DNA of 11,103 bases from JBASTI01 sp964374025 (GTDB lineage Bacteria > Patescibacteriota > Minisyncoccia > Spechtbacterales > HO2-43-30): assembly GCA_964374025.1 (NCBI GenBank), contig CAYJWU010000028.1, positions 1 through 11,103 on the forward strand. The letters run 5' to 3'. Both the position numbers and the translations under genes were made by a program. Of the stretch, positions 1 to 6,057 are shown in pieces. The stretch's first letter is position 1, and each line of letters begins with the position of its first letter. The notes under the pieces were generated by a model, which was not told the DNA's origin, searched no databases, and saw nothing but the letters and a program-made list of their open reading frames with translations.

Positions 1-20
1 ACGAAAGGTAGGTGAGCAAA

Positions 21-497
21 ATGCAACTTATTTTCAAGCCATTAGTTCTTTCATTGGTAAGCACGGGTCTATGGTTTCTTATTCGCTTCCTAGGCTTAGG
101 ACATTTTATCCAGGGAGATGAAACAGCACTGTCGGGCGGAACCATCGCTTTCTTGGGCGTAATATATGCCCTCCTGGCAGCCTTCACAACCGCAAACGTT
201 TGGTCGCAGTGGGTTGCCATTGAAGAAGCGGTGAAAACCAAGGATCATCAGAAGTTTCTCCAGAGTAAAGACAAGAGGATACCCGGGACGCTCAAACTGC
301 TCCTTCTCATGCTCTCCGTCTTTCTGGTGGTAGGGTTTTACCTTCTTTACTTCAGGAACCCACTTCCAGGAGGGTTCTCCATTTTTGCCGTCACTATGGC
401 CGTCTCGGCCGTGTGGGTGGTAATCATGGATCTCGATGATCCCCTCACCGGAATCTGGAATGTCGAGGTCCCTAGAGAATGGGGAGGAGAAAAGTAG
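21..497 (+). CDS. Miniature DUF4239/bestrophin-like membrane protein
   Basis: A 158-residue integral membrane protein of unknown function. Hydrophobic segments lie at about residues 7-26, 40-62, 91-111 and 118-136, suggesting four membrane helices. It ends in the signature MDLDDPLTGIWN (136-147), which matches DLDNPFVGYWNL in the next gene; both also share a VWSQ motif at the end of helix 2. The family resemblance is to DUF4239 (bestrophin-like) proteins, but the loop between helices 2 and 3 is only about 28 residues, so the usual soluble domain is missing. The ATG at 21 is preferred because AGGTGA (10-15) lies 5 nt upstream; an in-frame GTG at 12 would add three residues but would overlap that site. 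A terminator follows directly. Base composition is clearly more GC-rich than that of the next gene. Real gene: fairly sure; function: unknown. Confidence 0.75.
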   Translation: MQLIFKPLVLSLVSTGLWFLIRFLGLGHFIQGDETALSGGTIAFLGVIYALLAAFTTANVWSQWVAIEEAVKTKDHQKFLQSKDKRIPGTLKLLLLMLSVFLVVGFYLLYFRNPLPGGFSIFAVTMAVSAVWVVIMDLDDPLTGIWNVEVPREWGGEK

Positions 498-510
498 ACA
501 AGCCCGTATC

Positions 511-542
511 AAGGGAGGATGGGAATATCTATCCTCCCTTTT
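511..542 (+). terminator. Intrinsic terminator after the first membrane-protein gene
   Basis: Perfect 10-bp inverted repeat AAGGGAGGAT (511-520) / ATCCTCCCTT (531-540) with a 10-nt loop, followed by only a short T tract (539-542). It starts 13 nt after the stop codon. The stem is strong but the U-tail is short, so termination may be partial. Confidence 0.65.
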
Positions 543-556
543 GCATCTCCACAATA

Positions 557-584
557 TTGATTTATTTTTGCTATCTGATAAAAT
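557..584 (+). promoter_or_regulatory. Possible sigma70-type promoter for the second membrane-protein gene
   Basis: TTGATT (557-562), 16-nt spacer, TAAAAT (579-584) in an AT-rich stretch. The start site would fall near 591, giving a very short leader in which the GGGGG ribosome-binding tract (591-595) sits at the 5' end. The boxes match moderately but the AT-rich background makes chance matches likely. Confidence 0.3.
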
Positions 585-600
585 AATAAAGGGGGCGCTT

Positions 601-1368
601 ATGAAACCGGTGATTACAAAATATTTTCTGAAAACATTTTTTATTGTTATTTTTTCTATTGGAATTCTTTTAGTTTTTCGCTTTTTAGTTGATGAACAAA
701 GATTTTTAATAGATGCTGGCGGTCTTTCTGGCTTCGCCAGTATTTTTGGCGCTCTCTGGGGTATTATTGTTGCCTTTATTCTATTTGTTGTTTGGTCTCA
801 ATTTAATAATACTTCCAGTTATATTGACGCCGAAGCCAACGCCCTGAAACAACTTTATCGTTTGGTTCTCTGCTTGAAAAATGGGGGGGCGGCAAAAGAA
901 ATTGAGGAAGCAACAAGAAATTATACTAAATTAGTGATTAATGTTGGGTTCAAGACTGTTGCCGCTGGCCAAAGAGACCCTGAAACTTCAGAAGCTTTTC
1001 ATCAAATTTTTCTGAAGGTGCGTCAAGTTGATATGGATGGAGAAAGAGACCAATTAGTTTATGATAGGATTTTAGGGCAGTTTAAAGAACTCTCCGATGC
1101 CAGAACTAAAAGATTAACCGAAAGCTTAATAAGATTGCCTAAACCTCTTAGAATTTTTATTTCATTGTCTTCTTCGGTTGTCATTTTGGCTTTTTCCTTT
1201 CCAATATTCCAAAATCTCTCAGCAGCAATTTTTGTAATAGCTGTTCTTTCTGGCTCAATCGGCTTACTTTTGCAAGTCATTTTTGACCTTGATAATCCTT
1301 TTGTTGGTTACTGGAATCTTACCCCTGAACCATTTCGGCGATTTTTAGAATTTTTAGAGAAAGAGTAA
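601..1368 (+). CDS. DUF4239/bestrophin-like membrane protein, full form
   Basis: A 255-residue membrane protein of unknown function with the DUF4239 layout: helices at about 10-30 and 44-66, a helical, charged soluble region (about 68-180), then helices at about 183-204 and 207-228 and the closing motif FDLDNPFVGYWNL (228-240). VVWSQF (63-68) ends helix 2. The ATG at 601 is chosen because a purine-rich tract (588-595) precedes it at good spacing; the 55-residue in-frame upstream extension would cross the preceding terminator and lacks a membrane-protein character. The gene is strikingly AT-rich compared with the homologous gene just upstream, so the pair is unlikely to be a recent tandem duplication. 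No clear terminator follows. Function is unknown in this family; bestrophin-like channel activity should not be assumed. Confidence 0.8.
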   Translation: MKPVITKYFLKTFFIVIFSIGILLVFRFLVDEQRFLIDAGGLSGFASIFGALWGIIVAFILFVVWSQFNNTSSYIDAEANALKQLYRLVLCLKNGGAAKEIEEATRNYTKLVINVGFKTVAAGQRDPETSEAFHQIFLKVRQVDMDGERDQLVYDRILGQFKELSDARTKRLTESLIRLPKPLRIFISLSSSVVILAFSFPIFQNLSAAIFVIAVLSGSIGLLLQVIFDLDNPFVGYWNLTPEPFRRFLEFLEKE

Positions 1369-1419
1369 AATTAAATTTGTTTTGCATTTCCGGGGCTTTT
1401 GATTTTTTCTGTCTATGCA

Positions 1420-1448
1420 TTGACAATACATATATTGTGTAAGACAAT
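1420..1448 (+). promoter_or_regulatory. Toxin-antitoxin promoter and operator
   Basis: A perfect TTGACA (1420-1425) is followed after 17 nt by GACAAT (1443-1448), placing transcription start around 1455, about 14 nt before the antitoxin start. Overlapping it is a perfect inverted repeat, ACAATA (1423-1428) and TATTGT (1433-1438) with a 4-nt centre, and a third ACAAT half-site at 1444-1448 within the -10 element. Half-sites placed like this suit a ribbon-helix-helix dimer autorepressing its own operon. The sites are seen directly; binding is inferred. Confidence 0.65.
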
Positions 1449-1468
1449 GTAAGTATAAAATAAATAAC

Positions 1469-1720
1469 GTGGTCAATAGAGAAACGCTTACAATCTCATT
1501 ACCGCCAAAACTTCTCAAGGAGACGAGGAGGGCCGCAAAGCAATCGGGCATGACGCAATCTGAATTTTTTCGTGTTGCGGTACGGCATTACTTAGCCGAG
1601 GATTTGGAAATGTACAGTTCCATGGATCTTCGTAAGGATATAAAAAAGGCCCGCTCTGAAGTAAAGCGAGGCGAATTTTTTACCCTGGAACAGATCGAGA
1701 AAGAATCTGGGCTTAGATAA
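1469..1720 (+). CDS. Ribbon-helix-helix antitoxin of a type II TA system
   Basis: An 83-residue protein. The N-terminal half has the CopG/Arc-type ribbon-helix-helix pattern: a polar beta strand ETLTISLP (5-12), helix 1 (about 13-26), the turn SGMTQS (26-31) and helix 2 (about 31-43). The C-terminal half (44-83) is charged and helical, as expected for the toxin-neutralising tail. It precedes a RelE-like toxin gene by 5 nt, giving the classical antitoxin-first operon order, and its promoter carries a palindromic operator. Translation has to start at the GTG at 1469: no other in-frame start precedes the domain, and no good Shine-Dalgarno is visible in the short leader. Expected role: bind toxin and, with it, repress the operon. 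The RHH family call is firm; the subfamily is not assigned. Confidence 0.85.
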   Translation: MVNRETLTISLPPKLLKETRRAAKQSGMTQSEFFRVAVRHYLAEDLEMYSSMDLRKDIKKARSEVKRGEFFTLEQIEKESGLR

Positions 1721-1725
1721 TTGTA

Positions 1726-1986
1726 ATGCCAGAAATGCTTCTTATTTTTTCTAAATCTGCGCGAGTGGACTTAAAAAGGCTGCATGTGTCTTTTCAACGG
1801 AGGATTCTGCGTAAACTCCGTTTTTATATTTCACAAAAAGAGCCCGTTGCCTTCGCCGATAAACTAACTGATTCAAGGGTTGGTCAGTGGCGATTTCGTA
1901 TTGGGGACTACCGGGCTCTTTTTGATGTATCTAAAGACAAGGTAATTATCCTTAAAATAGGCCACAGAAAGGATATTTATTCGTGA
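1726..1986 (+). CDS. RelE/ParE-family toxin
   Basis: An 86-residue basic protein of RelE/ParE toxin size and pattern. Residues 5-36 give a beta strand followed by two helices, and the core motif WRFRIGDYRALFDV (55-68) and the C-terminal strand with GHRKDIY (79-85) are typical of the superfamily. RelE members cleave mRNA at the ribosome, while ParE members inhibit gyrase; the sequence alone does not settle which, although the GDYR...HRKDIY form resembles the RelE/YafQ-type annotation often given to such proteins. It starts 5 nt after the antitoxin stop without an obvious Shine-Dalgarno, so translation is probably coupled. A second ATG at 1735 (residue 4) is possible. The reading frame is intact. 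Confidence 0.88.
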   Translation: MPEMLLIFSKSARVDLKRLHVSFQRRILRKLRFYISQKEPVAFADKLTDSRVGQWRFRIGDYRALFDVSKDKVIILKIGHRKDIYS

Positions 1987-2009
1987 TGACGCGAAAACTA
2001 TTTATTACA

Positions 2010-2038
2010 TTGCGTAAAAATCATATTTTTGCTATATT
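2010..2038 (+). promoter_or_regulatory. Promoter of the glutamate dehydrogenase gene (extended -10)
   Basis: TTGCGT (2010-2015), 17-nt spacer, TATATT (2033-2038) preceded by TGC (2030-2032), which makes an extended -10. The start site would be near 2045, giving a leader of about 65 nt. The in-frame codons running upstream of the real start (from 2029) lie inside this promoter and leader and are not coding. Confidence 0.6.
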
Positions 2039-2044
2039 CAAAAG

Positions 2045-2067
2045 TCGCGGCAAAACGCGCCTGGCGA
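2045..2067 (+). other. Hairpin at the 5' end of the dehydrogenase leader
   Basis: TCGC (2045-2048) plus GGC (2049-2051) pair with GCC (2059-2061) and GCGA (2064-2067), leaving a TG bulge and a 7-nt loop. It would sit at the predicted 5' end of the mRNA and could stabilise it. I do not recognise a riboswitch class here. Confidence 0.35.
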
Positions 2068-2109
2068 GCTCTTTACAAAAATCATATATATCGAAATAGG
2101 AGGAGTGCG

Positions 2110-3450
2110 ATGCCCCTTAAGACAACATCCGATCCATTGCTTCAGCCGCTTTATGAAAGAGTAGAATGGGCAGGCAAATTGCTAAACGTGCCGGAAAGGA
2201 TAATTGAAAACGAAATCAAAGCATTCAAGTGGCGGGAACTAAGCACTGATAAGATGCGGGTAGAAATGGATAACGGCGACTACGAAACCATCCCGGCCAC
2301 TGTAGTCCTGCACTGCAATCCCTACTCCACCCAAGACAATCCGTATAAGGGCGGTATCCGGGCAGGCCCGGTGACGCCATCGACTTTGCGCATGCTTGCT
2401 TTCGAGATGACATTTAAATGCGGCGTAGTAGACCTTGAGTTTGGCGGAGGGAAAGCCGGCATTCCGCTTAAAAAACCGCTTCATGAATACTCCGCTCGGG
2501 AAATTCGTAAAATTTTCGAAACATTTGCAACTGTTTTTACGAACGGGATTCCAATCCTGTCTCCTCATTATTATTGCGGGGCAACAGATATGGGGACGAC
2601 GTCCCGTCATATGCGGATTATACACGACAAATTCTGCGAATTAACTAAGGGGACTTTAACGGGCGCCTCGGTGACCGGTAGGCCAGTCGGAAATGGAGGA
2701 GTGCCCGGGCGAGATGAAGCAACGGCATTCGGCGGTCTCATTGTCCTTGAGAAGTTACGCAGAGACGACGTCCATGCGCCTGCGCTCCGCAAAAAGCCCA
2801 CTGTAATAGTACAGGGCCTTGGGCAAGTTGGCGGAAACTTTGTGGACCTTGCTGCCCAAAGGGGTTACAAAGTTATCGGTGTTAGCAATATTTCAGGCGG
2901 GGTATTCAACAAAGGCGGCATAGACCTCTCCGAATTGCCGCGCATGTCAAACGGCAAAATAGACCCAAATAGCTCTCTTGATAACCTAACGGGCGAACAT
3001 ACTTCCGCGAGCGAGATTTTGTGCAGGCCTTGTGATATATTAGTACCCGCGGCCATGGAGAACGTGATCACTTCCGCAAATTCACAAAGGATAAATGCGA
3101 AAATCATCCTTCAGCTTGCAAACCACCCGATAGAAGGGAACGCGGCAAGGGAACTATCTGAACGCAAACTCTATCTAGTCCCGGATATACTCGCCAATGC
3201 CGGAGGAGTAAGCGCGTCATTCTTGGAATGGTCATTTAGTCTTGGGCACCCCCGACATCAATTCCAAACCGAACAAACCCGCGAGGAAGTTGATGCTAGC
3301 CTTAAGGGAATAATGGAAAATGCGACAAACCAAGTGCTTTGGTACGCTAAAGAGTATTGCGCCGATCTTACCGGCGCCGCGTGGCTGAAATCAACCCAGA
3401 GGATAGCCAAGGCGCTTATAGACAAACACGGAGAGTTTTACGGGGCCTAA
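2110..3450 (+). CDS. gdhA: Glutamate dehydrogenase (ELFV dehydrogenase family)
   Basis: A 446-residue cytosolic enzyme expected to interconvert glutamate and 2-oxoglutarate plus ammonia with NAD(P)H. The substrate domain (about 1-200) keeps the family lysines: K80 in YKGGIR, K103 in TFKCGVV and K115 in FGGGKAGI. The catalytic aspartate aligns with D160 in ATDMGT (usually PAPDVGT). TGRPVGNGG (189-197) precedes a Rossmann domain with GLGQVGG (236-242), SNISGGV (259-265) and DILANAGGVSASFLEW (359-374). Small departures are KAGI for the usual KGGI, ANHP (337-340) for ANGP, and N260 where NAD-type enzymes often have Asp, which might affect cofactor choice (inference). Start 2110 is fixed by AGGAGG (2098-2103) 6 nt upstream. 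It is monocistronic by its own promoter and terminator. Length is normal for the family. Leucine or phenylalanine dehydrogenases are less likely given the length and motif set. Confidence 0.9.
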   Translation: MPLKTTSDPLLQPLYERVEWAGKLLNVPERIIENEIKAFKWRELSTDKMRVEMDNGDYETIPATVVLHCNPYSTQDNPYKGGIRAGPVTPSTLRMLAFEMTFKCGVVDLEFGGGKAGIPLKKPLHEYSAREIRKIFETFATVFTNGIPILSPHYYCGATDMGTTSRHMRIIHDKFCELTKGTLTGASVTGRPVGNGGVPGRDEATAFGGLIVLEKLRRDDVHAPALRKKPTVIVQGLGQVGGNFVDLAAQRGYKVIGVSNISGGVFNKGGIDLSELPRMSNGKIDPNSSLDNLTGEHTSASEILCRPCDILVPAAMENVITSANSQRINAKIILQLANHPIEGNAARELSERKLYLVPDILANAGGVSASFLEWSFSLGHPRHQFQTEQTREEVDASLKGIMENATNQVLWYAKEYCADLTGAAWLKSTQRIAKALIDKHGEFYGA

Positions 3451-3464
3451 ACATCATAGATACC

Positions 3465-3497
3465 AAATCCTGCCATACTATGGTAGGATTTTATTAT
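3465..3497 (+). terminator. Intrinsic terminator of the glutamate dehydrogenase gene
   Basis: AAATCCTGCCA (3465-3475) pairs with TGGTAGGATTT (3481-3491) with one G-T pair, a 5-nt loop TACTA, and a T-rich tail (TTTTATTATT). It begins 15 nt after the stop codon. Confidence 0.75.
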
Positions 3498-3501
3498 TGA
3501 T

Positions 3502-3837
3502 ATGAGAATCATCGTAGACAACATAAATGAAAACCCAGCGAACGCCCTGCGGCGATGCGGGTATCATTTTGAACGCTCTCATCCGGACACTCGCGAGTTA
3601 AGCGCCGCGCGGGCGCTTGGAGCCGGCGGCTTTCCAAGATTTCATGCTTACGTAAAGATTATCGACGACCACCCCTCGACTCGCTCCGCTCGCTCAGGGT
3701 TGGTCAAGATGCAAATTAATTTGCATCTTGACCAAAAACGCCCTATTTATAAGGGCGCGGCCGCTCACAGCGGCGAGTACGGGGGGGAAATTATTGAACA
3801 AGAAGCCGCGCGAATAAAATCCGCCCTGCAAAAGTAA
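3502..3837 (+). CDS. Small conserved hypothetical protein with a palindromic insertion
   Basis: A 111-residue soluble protein of unknown function. It resembles a small family I associate with Parcubacteria: an N-terminal NPANALRRCGYHFER segment (11-25), a middle ALGAGGFPRFHAYVK (38-52) and a C-terminal NLHLDQKRPIYKG followed by HSGEYGG. Between FHAYVKIIDD and NLHLDQ there are about 16 residues (HPSTRSARSG... to LVKMQI) encoded by palindromic DNA (3667-3735), where I would expect a short hairpin turn; the insert keeps the frame. The start ATG lies only 11 nt after the 3' arm of the upstream terminator, and no well-placed Shine-Dalgarno is visible, so translation may be weak. It may be expressed by read-through from the dehydrogenase gene. 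Real gene: likely; function: unknown. Confidence 0.65.
   Translation: MRIIVDNINENPANALRRCGYHFERSHPDTRELSAARALGAGGFPRFHAYVKIIDDHPSTRSARSGLVKMQINLHLDQKRPIYKGAAAHSGEYGGEIIEQEAARIKSALQK
3667..3705. repeat. Palindromic repeat unit inside the small hypothetical gene
   Basis: GACCACCCCT (3667-3676) and AGGGTTGGTC (3696-3705) are inverted repeats with one mismatch, enclosing a 19-nt C/T/G-rich loop with repeated CGCTC words. It resembles dispersed GC-rich repeats of Parcubacteria-like genomes (recalled, not checked). It is translated in frame. Confidence 0.6.
3700..3735. repeat. Perfect 36-bp palindrome in coding sequence
   Basis: Positions 3700-3717 are the exact reverse complement of 3718-3735, with no spacer. 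It begins exactly on a codon boundary and encodes LVKMQI then NLHLDQ. The second half is in what looks like conserved gene sequence, so the first half is probably an inverted copy of it. Confidence 0.85.
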
Positions 3838-3838
3838 G

Positions 3839-3872
3839 ATTTACATAACCCACGATCGTACATTATGTAAAT
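3839..3872. terminator. Hairpin between convergent genes, possible weak terminator
   Basis: ATTTACATAA (3839-3848) pairs perfectly with TTATGTAAAT (3863-3872) around a 14-nt loop. It lies between the ends of two convergent genes, 2 nt after the plus-strand stop. The stem is AT-rich and no proper T tract follows on the plus strand, so terminator function is uncertain. Confidence 0.35.
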
Positions 3873-3895
3873 TTAAAAAGATAAAGGCTCTTACC

Positions 3896-3927
3896 AATTA
3901 CTTAATTACTAAGTTACTAAATTACTC
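3896..3927. repeat. Four-copy 8-bp tandem repeat
   Basis: Four successive octamers, AATTACTT, AATTACTA, AGTTACTA and AATTACTC, differ at one or two positions. The last copy overlaps the stop codon of the minus-strand kinase gene (3922-3924). Confidence 0.7.
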
Positions 3928-4653
3928 TTTATTTATAATCGTCCCTCTGAATTTTTTGCCGCGCAGGATATTTTCCATATTTTCCAAATCCGTGCCGCGG
4001 GCGACTACTGCTTCAAGTTTTAGGCTTTGGGCAAGCTTCGCGGCAATCGGGTCAACTGGCGCCTTTAGGCCCGGCGTCCAGACATCGCCGACCATCTTCC
4101 TATAATCTTTCCATGAAATCTCTTTAAGCGGCTTTGCGCGCTTATTTTTTTCTATATCATCATCGTACACATAGCGAATCTTAGTAGATATTATGAGGCG
4201 CCTGGTTAAAAATCTATTCGCAAGTAGCACCGCGACATAATCAGTCGACCAGCCGGGTCGCCAGCCGGAAGCGATAAAAAGATTATATTTTTCTTCATTT
4301 TTTATTTTCTTAAGCGGGTTATCCAAAACAACCGGATGCGCCACATCAAAAAAAATAGCCCTCAACAAATGGGCATTTATCCGCGTCGCGTGAATTCCAA
4401 TCCAATCCTTGTCCTCGTCGGACAGCTTTACAATGCTTGACGCGGCATTTTGATAATCGCGGGCAACCCTCCCTCCCCCAGCGACAATAACAAACTTCTT
4501 TCCTTCCTTGAGGAACTTCAAAATAAACTTTCTGAACTGTTTTAAAAAATGCGCCTGGATGTTTCGCGATACGATTATTGATCCCCCGAGCGCGATGACT
4601 ATGGTTCGACTCTGCTCACCATAGATAGTTTCACCCGAATCAGAATTGCTCAT
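3922..4653 (-). CDS. pyrH: UMP kinase-like protein, archaeal type (amino-acid kinase fold)
   Basis: A 243-residue cytosolic protein of the aspartokinase/uridylate kinase superfamily, expected to phosphorylate UMP to UDP in pyrimidine nucleotide synthesis. Visible elements are VIALGGS (19-25, phosphate loop), VIVAGGGRVARDY (55-67), GWRPGWSTDYVAVLLA (130-145, substrate loop with D138), VYDDDIEKNKRAKPL (162-176, nucleotide-binding region), GLKAPVDPIAAKLA (195-208) and a terminal GTII (237-240). The PG-STD and late DP-AAK pattern is that of archaeal rather than proteobacterial UMP kinases. The usual NATxVDGVY segment reads ISTKIRYVY (156-164), an odd change. About 15 residues precede the first strand. 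No Shine-Dalgarno is seen; TATAAT (4667-4662, minus) lies 8 nt from the ATG, suggesting a leaderless transcript in addition to co-transcription with the upstream nuclease gene (22-nt gap). A related kinase specificity cannot be excluded. Confidence 0.8.
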   Translation of the reverse strand: MSNSDSGETIYGEQSRTIVIALGGSIIVSRNIQAHFLKQFRKFILKFLKEGKKFVIVAGGGRVARDYQNAASSIVKLSDEDKDWIGIHATRINAHLLRAIFFDVAHPVVLDNPLKKIKNEEKYNLFIASGWRPGWSTDYVAVLLANRFLTRRLIISTKIRYVYDDDIEKNKRAKPLKEISWKDYRKMVGDVWTPGLKAPVDPIAAKLAQSLKLEAVVARGTDLENMENILRGKKFRGTIINKE

Positions 4654-4661
4654 TGAAATTA

Positions 4662-4689
4662 ATTATACAAAAACTCTACAATTTTACAA
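4662..4689 (-). promoter_or_regulatory. Possible leaderless promoter for the kinase gene
   Basis: On the minus strand TTGTAA (4689-4684), a 16-nt spacer and a perfect TATAAT (4667-4662). The -10 box ends 8 nt from the kinase ATG, so transcription would start at or just before the start codon. The -35 lies inside the end of the upstream gene. Confidence 0.45.
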
Positions 4690-6034
4690 TATCCCCTGCC
4701 ATCGGAGATGTAGCGTCAATGCCAAGATGGTCGCGCAGAAGCTGGACAAAACTAAGCGCCGGCCCTTCTTCGCCCTGAACCACAAAAGTTTTCTTTAATT
4801 TTCCTCCTTCTTTTATTTTTTCCACCCACTCGCGCAACTTCGGCTGATCGGCATGCGCGGAATATCCGCCGATAGCGCGCACGCTACAACGCACGGGCAC
4901 AGTTTCCCCAAAAATTTTCACGTCTTTCGCACCGTCAGCTATTCTCCTGCCCAAGGTCCCCGCCGTCTGATATCCAATGAACAAAATAAAACTGTTTGGA
5001 TCGGAAAGGTATCTTCTCTCGTGGTGAAGAATTCTTCCGCCGGTTGACATGCCCGAACCCGCTATTATGATTTTTGGCGGCGGCACATCATTTATAGTTT
5101 TTGATTCCTCTGTGGTGTAAGTAAATTTTAACCCGGGAAACTGAAACAACTGATCTCCTGATTCTATAAGATACATGGCTTTTTCGTTGTAGTATTCGGG
5201 ATATTTTTTGTATATCTTTGTCGCGTCAATGGCAAGCGGACTATCCATAAAAATAGGCATCCTCGGGACTCGATTATTTTCAACAAGTGAATTTAACTCA
5301 TACAAAAGTTCCTGGGTTCGCTCCATGGCGAATGAGGGAATCATCAATGTCCCACTTTTTACGAAAGTGTCTTCTATGATGTCCTCCAGCATATTCTTTC
5401 TCTCGTCCAATTTTTCGTGTTCTCGGTCGCCGTATGTTGATTCAACCACAACATAATCCGCTTCATCAATAAATTCTGTCGGCCGAAGGAGCGGCACAGG
5501 CGGATTGCCAAGATCTCCGGAAAATACAATTTTTTGGTTGTCAGCCCACACTTCTATTATGGCTGAACCAAGTATATGTCCCGCGTCGCGGAATCTAAAT
5601 TTTATGTCCTTTGTTATTATTATCTCCTCGCCGTATTCTGCTGTTTCTACAAATTCGAGGGTTCGCGCGACATCTTCTTTTGAATAAAGCGGCTTTTCTT
5701 TTTCGCTTTTTGCCTCATCTGCCATAAGCGCTTGAGAGTCGGCAAGCATAATCTCGGCAAAATCTCTCGCGGGCCGCGTCATAAAAATCTTTCCGCGGAA
5801 GCCGTCTTTCACGAGCTTCGGCAGACGCCCCGTGTGATCAATATGCGCGTGCGTCACCAAAACCGCGCCTATGCTTACGGGGTCATAAGGGAATTTTTCG
5901 TAGTTTTGTTTTTCCGCGTGGCGCGTGCCCTGAATAAGTCCGCAATCAACTAAAATCTTTGAGCTGCCTGTTTCTATAAGGTAATTCGCGCCCGTTACAG
6001 ACCGCGCGCCGCCGTGAAAAGTAAGAGTTGGCAT
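4676..6034 (-). CDS. Beta-CASP metallo-beta-lactamase nuclease (CPSF/Ysh1-like)
   Basis: A 452-residue predicted zinc-dependent RNA nuclease. The metallo-beta-lactamase core has D30 (ILVDCG), the HAHIDH motif (62-67), H153 in DAGHILGS and D174 in FSGDLG. The inserted beta-CASP domain (about 200-380) starts with E198 in VVVESTYGD and includes PSFAMERTQELL (233-244), the GSGMSTGGRILHH segment (326-338) and GGYSAHADQ (389-397) with H394. This matches bacterial homologues of the CPSF-73/Ysh1 group (the TTHA0252 type), about 430-470 residues long, and not RNase J, which is larger with an extra C-terminal domain. All metal ligands are present. Likely role: RNA processing or decay; substrate unknown. 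The ATG at 6034 has no Shine-Dalgarno, and TATAGT-like boxes lie only 4 nt upstream, so the mRNA may be leaderless. It is followed 22 nt later by the kinase gene, probably an operon. Confidence 0.9.
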   Translation of the reverse strand: MPTLTFHGGARSVTGANYLIETGSSKILVDCGLIQGTRHAEKQNYEKFPYDPVSIGAVLVTHAHIDHTGRLPKLVKDGFRGKIFMTRPARDFAEIMLADSQALMADEAKSEKEKPLYSKEDVARTLEFVETAEYGEEIIITKDIKFRFRDAGHILGSAIIEVWADNQKIVFSGDLGNPPVPLLRPTEFIDEADYVVVESTYGDREHEKLDERKNMLEDIIEDTFVKSGTLMIPSFAMERTQELLYELNSLVENNRVPRMPIFMDSPLAIDATKIYKKYPEYYNEKAMYLIESGDQLFQFPGLKFTYTTEESKTINDVPPPKIIIAGSGMSTGGRILHHERRYLSDPNSFILFIGYQTAGTLGRRIADGAKDVKIFGETVPVRCSVRAIGGYSAHADQPKLREWVEKIKEGGKLKKTFVVQGEEGPALSFVQLLRDHLGIDATSPMAGDIVKL

Positions 6035-6057
6035 ATATACTATAGTAGCTTAAACTA

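Noticed and set aside
96..554. 152-residue open frame on the minus strand
   Set aside because: Antisense to the first membrane-protein gene, rich in His/Pro/Gly with no domain pattern and no ribosome-binding site; the plus-strand frame has clear membrane helices and a family motif.
436..600. Upstream in-frame extension of the second membrane protein
   Set aside because: Overlaps the first gene and crosses a terminator hairpin; the ATG at 601 has a good ribosome-binding tract and starts the family-like sequence.
2029..2109. 27-residue N-terminal extension of glutamate dehydrogenase
   Set aside because: It begins inside the extended -10 promoter, and AGGAGG is placed exactly for the ATG at 2110.
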